This document shows, one piece after another, positions 7,610-12,862 of a DNA stretch of 12,862 nt. The translations under genes and the position numbers were made by a program. Each line of letters begins with the position of its first letter. Position 1 is the stretch's first letter. The notes below the pieces were generated by a model. That model made no database searches. It saw only the letters and a list, made by a program, of their open reading frames with translations, and was not told the DNA's origin. The stretch spans positions 1-12,862 of the forward strand of contig DAOVWH010000046.1 in NCBI GenBank assembly GCA_030636745.1, in the 5' to 3' direction. Origin of the DNA: UBA1672 sp023140905 (lineage in GTDB: Bacteria; Pseudomonadota; Alphaproteobacteria; Micavibrionales; Micavibrionaceae).

Positions 7610-8092
7610 TTATTCAATTGGTATTCCTGATAAATTCTTATCCGAACGTACGGAAAGAAGAGATTTAACCGAAGCTACGTTAGGCGCTGAAAGTAAATCT
7701 TTTGTCAAAAATTCTTGATAAGAATCCCAATCTTTGGCGACAATCCTCAATATGAAATCTGCATCACCAATCAACAAATGAGCTTCTCTAATAATAGAAC
7801 ATTTTGCAATATATGTTTCAAATGCTTTCACATCTTCCTGAGATTGAGCTTTGAATGTCACCATCGCAAAAACATGAACACCATAGCCCATTTTTGCTGC
7901 ATCGATTTCTGCACGATATCCTTTAATATATCCCTTTTCAGACAATATCCGCACACGGCGCAAACATGGTGGTGGAGATATCCCCACTAATTTAGCAAGT
8001 TCTACATTACTAATGCGACCGCTATCTTGCAGGGTTCTTAAAATTTTTTTATCGATTATATCAAGTCGCAATCCACCCATTATATTTTTCAC
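7610..8092 (-). CDS. Lrp/AsnC family transcriptional regulator
   Basis: The protein has an N-terminal winged helix-turn-helix (about 10-58), with LDIIDKKILRTLQ and the recognition region RISNVELAKLVGISPPPCLRRV. It is followed by a RAM ligand-binding and oligomerisation domain (about 73-150). Length of 160 residues is normal for the family, whose members form dimers to octamers and respond to amino acids. The start is ambiguous. GTG at 8090-8092 has AGGA (8098-8101) five bases away, while ATG at 8078-8080, giving 156 residues, has AGGGTG nine bases away. The gene is divergent from the ELM1-family gene, and trxB lies beyond that. I recall closely similar Lrp proteins next to trxB in other alphaproteobacteria, but cannot check this here. 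The ligand and targets cannot be read from the sequence; autoregulation is common in the family. Confidence 0.95.
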   Translation of the reverse strand: MKNIMGGLRLDIIDKKILRTLQDSGRISNVELAKLVGISPPPCLRRVRILSEKGYIKGYRAEIDAAKMGYGVHVFAMVTFKAQSQEDVKAFETYIAKCSIIREAHLLIGDADFILRIVAKDWDSYQEFLTKDLLSAPNVASVKSLLSVRSDKNLSGIPIE

Positions 8093-8130
8093 CCTGTTCC
8101 TGCCTGCTATTTCTATATTTAAGTAAAGAT

Positions 8131-8159
8131 GGTATAAAGTTGCTTCTGTAAATTAGCAA
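8131..8159 (-). promoter_or_regulatory. Weak candidate promoter for the Lrp/AsnC gene
   Basis: On the minus strand TTGCTA (8159-8154) and TATACC (8136-8131) are separated by 17 bases, each matching the consensus at 4/6 positions. It lies in the 109-base gap between the divergent Lrp and ELM1-family genes, upstream of the proposed GTG start. The match is modest and AT-rich DNA makes chance hits likely. Confidence 0.25.
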
Positions 8160-8201
8160 GTCTTTATTAAACTATAGCTAAAATAAAGTAAAAGAAAATA
8201 G

Positions 8202-9158
8202 ATGAATACTGAAAAAAACACTAAAAAATGCTGGATATTAACAGAAGGCTTCATCGGTACTGAAAACCAATGCATCGGCGTAGCAAATGCATTAGGAATT
8301 CCCTATGATATCAAGCGCATAGGGCTTAATGAGCCATGGAAAAGTCTTTCCCCCTATTTAGGATTTGAACAAAAATGCAGTTTTTCACCAACCATAGAAG
8401 CGCCTTGGCCGGATATATTGATTGCTAGCGGAAGAAAAAGCATAGCCGCCTCGCGCTATATAAGGAAAATGAGCGGTGGCTCAACATTTACTGTTCAAAT
8501 TCAAGATCCTAGAGTATCTCCTGAATATTTTGATATGGTAGCTGTTCCACATCATGACCCATTACGTGGTGATAATGTTATTGTTACACATGCCGCGCCA
8601 AATAAAGTGACTCCTGAATTACTAAAAGAAGCAAAAGAACGCTTCTCTTTTTTAAAAAACCATGCATCTCCGAGAGTTGCTGTTTTAATTGGCGGTTCAA
8701 GTAAAGCTTACAAAATGACACCGGAAATTACTCAGGGTCTTGTGCAAACTCTTTCGCGCATCAATGGGTCTTTGATGATTACATGCTCCAGAAGAACAGG
8801 TGAAACAAATAAAAAAATATTAGAGGATTCACTTCGAAACGATACGAATTATTTCTGGAATGGAGAGGATGAAAACCCCTATCTTGGAATGCTCGCATGG
8901 GCAGACTATCTGCTGGTTACAGCTGATAGCGCTTCTATGATTTCAGAATGTTGTACAACGGGAAAACCCGTTTATATGATCGAGCTTGAAGGTCGGGGTA
9001 GCAAGCGAATTTCGATACTTCACAACCACCTGATTAATTATGGTGCACTAAAACGGCTTAGTAGCATTAATGGTGCATTTGAGCCATATAGTTACGAGCG
9101 TCTTTGTGATGCACAATACGTTGCAGAAGAGATAAAGAAGCATTTTAGGTTCAACTGA
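8202..9158 (+). CDS. ELM1-family protein (DUF1022, 'mitochondrial fission ELM1' domain)
   Basis: The 318-residue protein fits the Mito_fiss_Elm1 family: WILTEGFIGTENQCIGVANALG (11-32), the DILIASGRKSIAASRYI segment (71-87), VQIQDPRVSPEYFDMVAVPHHDPLRGDNV (98-126), VAVLIGGSSKAYKMT (159-173) and VTADSASMISECCTTGKPVYMIEL (239-262). The last stretch, together with the two-half layout, resembles the donor-binding half of GT-B glycosyltransferases. Plant ELM1 is a peripheral mitochondrial protein that recruits dynamin during fission. The bacterial homologues, common in alphaproteobacteria, have no settled function, so the name should not be read as a role. No signal peptide or membrane segment is seen. 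The ribosome site is weak (AAAGAAAA before the ATG). The gene lies 109 bases from the divergent lrp gene and 83 upstream of trxB on the same strand. Confidence 0.9.
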   Translation: MNTEKNTKKCWILTEGFIGTENQCIGVANALGIPYDIKRIGLNEPWKSLSPYLGFEQKCSFSPTIEAPWPDILIASGRKSIAASRYIRKMSGGSTFTVQIQDPRVSPEYFDMVAVPHHDPLRGDNVIVTHAAPNKVTPELLKEAKERFSFLKNHASPRVAVLIGGSSKAYKMTPEITQGLVQTLSRINGSLMITCSRRTGETNKKILEDSLRNDTNYFWNGEDENPYLGMLAWADYLLVTADSASMISECCTTGKPVYMIELEGRGSKRISILHNHLINYGALKRLSSINGAFEPYSYERLCDAQYVAEEIKKHFRFN

Positions 9159-9241
9159 AAACAGTTATATTATTAGGCCTTTACTCAGACGGTTCAATGA
9201 TTAAGATACTGATGATTAGAAATTACAGGGTAATTCAAAAA

Positions 9242-10180
9242 ATGACAGAAACACATAAAACAAAAGTCCTCATTATTGGCTCCGGCCCTGCTGGTTATAC
9301 AGCAGCTATATATGCGGCACGCGCAAACCTTGAACCTATTTTGGTTACTGGCATGGATCAAGGCGGACAGCTTATGATTACGACAGATGTCGAAAACTAT
9401 CCGGGTTTTGCCAAACCTGTCCAAGGACCTTGGCTTATGGAGCAAATGCGCCTTCAAGCAGAACATGTCGGGGCACGAATAATTAATGATTATGTGATTG
9501 ATATTGATGTATCTGAGCGCCCTTTTAAAGCTAAAGGCGATTCCGGAGACGTTTACAGCGGTGAAACGCTCATTATTTCCACAGGTGCTAAAGCACGCTG
9601 GCTGGGGATTCCATCAGAAGAAACCTATAAAGGCCGTGGTGTATCTGCATGTGCTACATGCGACGGATTTTTCTTTCGTGATAAAGACGTAGCGATTATC
9701 GGCGGTGGAAATAGCGCTGTTGAAGAAGCTTTGTTCCTTACAAATTTCTGTAATTCTGTGACAATGATACATCGCCGCGATGAATTGCGTGCTGAAAAAA
9801 TCATGCAGAAACGCATATTTGAGAATGGAAAAATTAATGTTCTCTGGAATAAAACGGTTGAAGAAATCCTTGGCGATAATAGTGGAATGACCGGTTTAAA
9901 GCTCAAAGACACACAAAGCGGTGAAATCAGCACGATTGATAAAGATGGTGTTTTCGTTGCTATTGGGCATAAACCGGAAACAGACTTAGTCAAAGACGTT
10001 CTGGATATTGATAAGGAAGGATATCTGGTTACAGCACCGGATTCTACAGCAACAAACATTCCCGGAGTTTTTGCAGCCGGTGATGTTGCTGATAATAAAT
10101 ATCGCCAAGCTGTTACGGCTGCAGCTATGGGATGTATGGCTGCATTGGAAGCAGACCGTTTTTTAAGCATACAGAAATAA
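9242..10180 (+). CDS. trxB: Thioredoxin reductase (NADPH)
   Basis: This FAD- and NADPH-dependent enzyme reduces thioredoxin. It has the FAD-binding GSGPAG (13-18), the redox-active pair Cys137-Ala-Thr-Cys140 in SACATCDG, the NADPH-binding GGGNSA (154-159) with HRRD (177-180), and GVFAAGD (275-281) followed by RQA (288-290). At 312 residues it has normal length. I place the start at 9242 because AGGG (9227-9230) lies 11 bases upstream and MTETHKTKVLIIGSGPAG is a typical TrxB opening. An in-frame ATG at 9197 would add 15 untypical residues without a ribosome site. One small oddity is AAAMGC (293-298), where many family members have Gly at the third position. A weak hairpin (AGCGTA/TGCGCT) lies just after the stop, in the 41-base gap before the convergent aminotransferase gene. 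Confidence 0.97.
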   Translation: MTETHKTKVLIIGSGPAGYTAAIYAARANLEPILVTGMDQGGQLMITTDVENYPGFAKPVQGPWLMEQMRLQAEHVGARIINDYVIDIDVSERPFKAKGDSGDVYSGETLIISTGAKARWLGIPSEETYKGRGVSACATCDGFFFRDKDVAIIGGGNSAVEEALFLTNFCNSVTMIHRRDELRAEKIMQKRIFENGKINVLWNKTVEEILGDNSGMTGLKLKDTQSGEISTIDKDGVFVAIGHKPETDLVKDVLDIDKEGYLVTAPDSTATNIPGVFAAGDVADNKYRQAVTAAAMGCMAALEADRFLSIQK

Positions 10181-10221
10181 AAGCGTAATGAAAGAATTGT
10201 AATGCGCTGATATCGTTGTTT

Positions 10222-11424
10222 TTATTTTAGTGCCACACATGCCCGTTGAATACGTGAGCACGCTTCTTTCAGATTTTCCATACTGGTTGCATAAGAGATA
10301 CGGAAATAAGGAGCAAGCCCAAAAGCAGACCCTTGAACTGTAGCAACACCCTCGCTTTCAAGAAGGTATGTTACAAAATCTTCATCTGTTTCAAGCTCTT
10401 TACCATCCGGTGTTGTTTTACCAATTACCCCGGCACATGAAGGAAAAACATAAAAAGCCCCCTCAGGTTTGAGACATTCAATCCCTTCTATAGCATTGAG
10501 CATATCAACGACCATATCCCTTCGCTTGGCAAATTCATTATTTCGTTCAATCAGAAAAGATTGGTCCCCGTTCAGAGCTTCCAGAGCTGCTGCCTGTGAT
10601 ATAGAAGACGGATTTGACGTACTTTGCCCCTGAATTTTAGCAATAGCCTTAATTAACTCTTTTGGTCCTCCTGCATAGCCAATGCGCCAACCCGTCATAG
10701 CATAGGCTTTTGAAACACCGTTACACGTTAATGTACGGTCAAATAAAGCCGGTTCTACCTGCGCAGGCGTTGAAAACTCAAAACCATCATAAACAAGGTG
10801 CTCATACATATCATCGCTCATGACATAAACATGCGGATATTTAACCAGCACATCTGTTAAAGCTTTGACTTCAGCATGAGTGTAGGCACCGCCTGTTGGA
10901 TTGGATGGGGAATTAAAAATAAACCATTTTGTTTTAGGCGTAATAGCAGCTTCAAGTTGTTCTGCCGTCAGTTTGAAATTATTTTCTTTTGAGCATTCTA
11001 CCGTGACAGGTGTTCCTTCTGCCAAAAGGACCATATCAGGATATGAAACCCAGTAAGGAGTTGGAATAATTACTTCATCGCCAGAATTAACCGATGCCAT
11101 TAATGCATTAAAAAGGACCTGTTTTCCGCCTGTACCAACAGTAATCTGATCCCGTGAATATTCAAGATCATTATCACGTTTAAATTTAGCGATAATAGCA
11201 CCTTTCAGAGCTGGAGTTCCGTCTACGGCAGTATATTTTGTTTCGCCGTTATCTATCGCCTGCTTGGCTGCGGCTTTCACAAAATCGGGGGTATCGAAAT
11301 CGGGTTCTCCTGCCCCCAGAGCAATGACATCTTTTCCCTCTGCTTTTAGTTCTTTAGCTTTGCCTGTCACAGCTATAGTTGGAGAAGGTTTAATACGATT
11401 CAAACGGTCTGAAACAATAGACAT
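10222..11424 (-). CDS. aspC: PLP-dependent aspartate-type aminotransferase (class I, subgroup 1b)
   Basis: The 400-residue fold-type I aminotransferase shows Asn175 in NSPSNPTGG, Asp204 and Tyr207 in SDDMYEHLVYDG, the Schiff-base lysine Lys239 in NGVSKAYAMTGWRIGYAGG, and the substrate-carboxylate-binding Arg375 in YFRISYATS. The opening segment (8-45: LNRIKPSPT, then GAGEPDFDTP) and the absence of the subgroup 1a pattern place it with the 1b enzymes (Thermus and rhizobial AspAT). These interconvert aspartate and 2-oxoglutarate with oxaloacetate and glutamate; some also accept prephenate or aromatic substrates. It acts in the cytosol as a homodimer. AAGGAG (11434-11439, minus strand) sits nine bases before the start. 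It follows the AmgK-like gene by 54 bases on the same strand and may be co-transcribed. The symbol reflects the family; the exact substrate range is not proven. Confidence 0.92.
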   Translation of the reverse strand: MSIVSDRLNRIKPSPTIAVTGKAKELKAEGKDVIALGAGEPDFDTPDFVKAAAKQAIDNGETKYTAVDGTPALKGAIIAKFKRDNDLEYSRDQITVGTGGKQVLFNALMASVNSGDEVIIPTPYWVSYPDMVLLAEGTPVTVECSKENNFKLTAEQLEAAITPKTKWFIFNSPSNPTGGAYTHAEVKALTDVLVKYPHVYVMSDDMYEHLVYDGFEFSTPAQVEPALFDRTLTCNGVSKAYAMTGWRIGYAGGPKELIKAIAKIQGQSTSNPSSISQAAALEALNGDQSFLIERNNEFAKRRDMVVDMLNAIEGIECLKPEGAFYVFPSCAGVIGKTTPDGKELETDEDFVTYLLESEGVATVQGSAFGLAPYFRISYATSMENLKEACSRIQRACVALK

Positions 11425-11478
11425 ATTTCTTAACTCCTTGTTTTCACACGATGTATATGACGCGATAATGCGCCTTGC

Positions 11479-12501
11479 TTACATATTTTTAAAAACCTCA
11501 CGTATTTTTTCCCCATCTAAATCGATTATTGGGTCAAAATCAAGTCCGGTCTCTTCAAAATATTCCTTAAGTGGTCTGAGAACAGGATCTCGCAAATGTC
11601 TTTTTATATGATTTTGTAAACGAGGTATATGGATGAGATAAGAATCACGGTTCTGTTCAACAGCAAACTTAATGAACAGACCAATAACCCGACCATTAAA
11701 CTGCATGGCTGACACTCTATACCACGCAAGGAAGCTCTCTTTTTCTTCCTTACTCATATTTTTTGTATATAGATTTATCATGCTAGATCGTATATCTTCG
11801 AGCACATCAACTCTGGCATCTTCAAGCAAATTGACCAAATCATATGGTAATGGCCCGTAAAACGCGTCTTGATAATCAATTAGGGCACATTGGCGCAAAT
11901 CCGTTTCGTCTGAGGCCCAGATAAGGTTCTCTAAGTGATAATCTCCATGAACAAAGCATTGGGGACATGAGGGCAAATTTTGCTCTATTTTATCCCAAAC
12001 AGTATGAAATTGATCGATACAGTTTTCATCAGGATGTTGCCCTTGTTTGAAAGCCATATAATAATCGATTAGCTGACGCCGGTTTGCATAGATAATATTT
12101 TGTTTATAATGTGGCAACTTATCTGCATTTTTAACATCTTTTATATTTATGAGGATCTGCGTTGCCATCGTGTATAAATTTTCTGGAGATATTTTTCCTT
12201 TATGCAAACACTCTCCAAAAGAGTGCCTGCCAAGATCTTCTAACAAAGCATATGTTTCTGTTTCATCATATTCATAACATTCAGCGACTTTAATTCCCTG
12301 TTTTTCCAGAAGTTTACTGATATCAAGAAATCTGAGCAATTCTGCACGATGTTCGTACATAGCTTCAGGATAAAGCATAACAATGACGCTTTTATCTTGC
12401 CTATAACCACGGAAATAGTGGCGTGCAGAAGCGTCCCTTGGTAATACTTCTACACGTTCCAAAGCAAATTTTTCAGCTATAATTCTAGGATCTGGGAGCA
12501 T
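11479..12501 (-). CDS. amgK: AmgK-like sugar kinase (aminoglycoside phosphotransferase fold)
   Basis: This 340-residue protein has an APH/choline-kinase fold. RDASARHYFR (22-31) matches the glycine-poor nucleotide loop typical of AmgK. The Brenner motif HGDYHLEN (185-192) carries catalytic Asp187 and Asn192, and IDYQDAFYGPLPYDLVNLLEDARVD (208-232) gives the metal-binding Asp209 plus a stretch characteristic of this group. AmgK phosphorylates the anomeric hydroxyl of N-acetylmuramate or N-acetylglucosamine, feeding the MurU route of peptidoglycan recycling. The usual neighbours tsaE and murU are not in the window: aspC lies downstream and an unrecognised gene nine bases upstream. AGGT four bases before the bases preceding ATG serves as ribosome site. 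An antibiotic resistance role is unlikely from this subgroup. The symbol is by family resemblance only. Confidence 0.78.
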   Translation of the reverse strand: MLPDPRIIAEKFALERVEVLPRDASARHYFRGYRQDKSVIVMLYPEAMYEHRAELLRFLDISKLLEKQGIKVAECYEYDETETYALLEDLGRHSFGECLHKGKISPENLYTMATQILINIKDVKNADKLPHYKQNIIYANRRQLIDYYMAFKQGQHPDENCIDQFHTVWDKIEQNLPSCPQCFVHGDYHLENLIWASDETDLRQCALIDYQDAFYGPLPYDLVNLLEDARVDVLEDIRSSMINLYTKNMSKEEKESFLAWYRVSAMQFNGRVIGLFIKFAVEQNRDSYLIHIPRLQNHIKRHLRDPVLRPLKEYFEETGLDFDPIIDLDGEKIREVFKNM

Positions 12502-12510
12502 GACGACCTG

Positions 12511-12862
12511 TTATTTATCTCGATGTTGACGTGAAGACGCTAATTTATGAATTGCATCAATATGTTGTTTTGACGCGATCTTTCGTTTTCTGGAATGACG
12601 CATACTATCGTGCCCAAACACTGTTACATCTTCAGCAGCCACAGCGCGTAAAAGCTCCATACCAAAATGCTCGTCAATCGTTGGAGGAGGCAAATCCGGA
12701 TGACGTTTTTCCATCTCGGCCCGCCCTGAAGCAACACGTTCTACCTGATAAGCTACTATACCATCGAGATGCGGGCTAACCAATGCTTTTAATAATACTG
12801 TATCTTCCTGAGCTAATGCGACAATTTGCTGACGCGCTAGCCCCATATTACCGTTACAAAGC
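12511..12862 (-). CDS. Unrecognised protein, C-terminal part; N-terminus beyond window edge
   Basis: The frame is open to the window edge, showing 116 residues. An ATG at 12844-12846 is in frame, but it has no ribosome site, and the preceding codons (Leu-Cys-Asn-Gly-Asn) continue the frame. I therefore treat this as the 3' part of a longer gene. The visible part looks helical: LARQQIVALAQED, then LVSPHLDGIVAYQVERVASGR, a PDLPPPTIDEHFG linker, LLRAVAAEDVTVFGHD, and a basic tail (RHSRKRKIASKQ onward). I see no cofactor motif, signal peptide or membrane segment, and recognise no family. It ends nine bases before the AmgK-like gene on the same strand, which suggests a shared transcript. Codon use looks like that of its neighbours. 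Confidence 0.7.
   Translation of the reverse strand, partial: LCNGNMGLARQQIVALAQEDTVLLKALVSPHLDGIVAYQVERVASGRAEMEKRHPDLPPPTIDEHFGMELLRAVAAEDVTVFGHDSMRHSRKRKIASKQHIDAIHKLASSRQHRDK

Noticed and set aside
9197..9241. Upstream in-frame ATG extending TrxB by 15 residues
   Set aside because: No ribosome site precedes it and the added residues are untypical for TrxB, whereas the ATG at 9242 has AGGG at 9227-9230 and a normal N-terminus.
9625..10170. 181-codon open frame on the minus strand inside trxB
   Set aside because: It is fully antisense to well-supported trxB, and its translation is low in complexity and matches no family; treated as a shadow frame.
10181..10221. Possible bidirectional terminator between trxB and aspC
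   Set aside because: The stem AGCGTA/TGCGCT has only six pairs, one of them G-U, a 15-base loop, and the T-run starts ten bases after the stem; too weak to call.
11479..12501. Reading the APH-fold gene as an aminoglycoside resistance determinant
   Set aside because: The RDASARHYFR and QDAFYGPLPYDLVNLLEDAR segments are characteristic of AmgK-like sugar kinases rather than drug-modifying APH enzymes, and there is no mobile context.
1..12862. Mobile element, CRISPR, tRNA or toxin-antitoxin system
   Set aside because: I scanned for spaced repeats, tRNA-like T-loop motifs, transposase or integrase motifs and small paired genes, and saw none.

Overview
The window is an ordinary-looking stretch of chromosome, AT-rich (roughly 40% GC by eye), most likely from a low-GC alphaproteobacterium. 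Four things point that way: the MutS and DNA-processing proteins read as alphaproteobacterial; there is an AvFdI-type seven-iron ferredoxin next to a thioredoxin-reductase-like ferredoxin-NADP reductase; there is a bacterial ELM1-family protein; and an AmgK-like sugar kinase is present. I see no insertion sequence, phage gene, tRNA, rRNA or CRISPR array. Genus-level placement is not possible from sequence reading alone.

Layout. (1) 1-3983, plus strand: the 3' end of coaBC, then dut, then mutS. These are housekeeping genes for coenzyme A synthesis, nucleotide-pool sanitation and mismatch repair, closely spaced and co-directional. (2) 4029-5234: a signalling pair without a visible kinase. A single-domain receiver protein (plus) converges on a two-domain Hpt-receiver protein (minus), and their 3' ends overlap by 17 bases. 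(3) 5291-6836: a TrxR-like ferredoxin-NADP(+) reductase (plus) converges on a seven-iron ferredoxin, fdxA (minus), a plausible redox-partner pair. (4) 6905-8092, minus: a TerB-like protein and an Lrp/AsnC regulator. (5) 8202-10180, plus: an ELM1-family protein, then thioredoxin reductase trxB. (6) 10222-12862, minus: an aspartate-type aminotransferase, an AmgK-like phosphotransferase and the C-terminal part of an unrecognised protein that runs off the window edge. The first two of these sit close together with the third and could be one operon, read from the window edge inwards.

How the genes may work together. The FNR and FdxA would pass electrons between NADPH and low-potential acceptors. 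TrxB supplies reduced thioredoxin. The receiver and Hpt-receiver could form the middle and end of a phosphorelay whose kinase lies elsewhere. The AmgK-like kinase hints at peptidoglycan sugar recycling, although its usual uridylyltransferase partner is not in view.

I found no convincing new multi-gene system. The items most worth a second look are the kinase-less phosphorelay pair, the TerB-like/FdxA/FNR neighbourhood, the ELM1-family gene between lrp and trxB, and the unidentified protein at the right edge.
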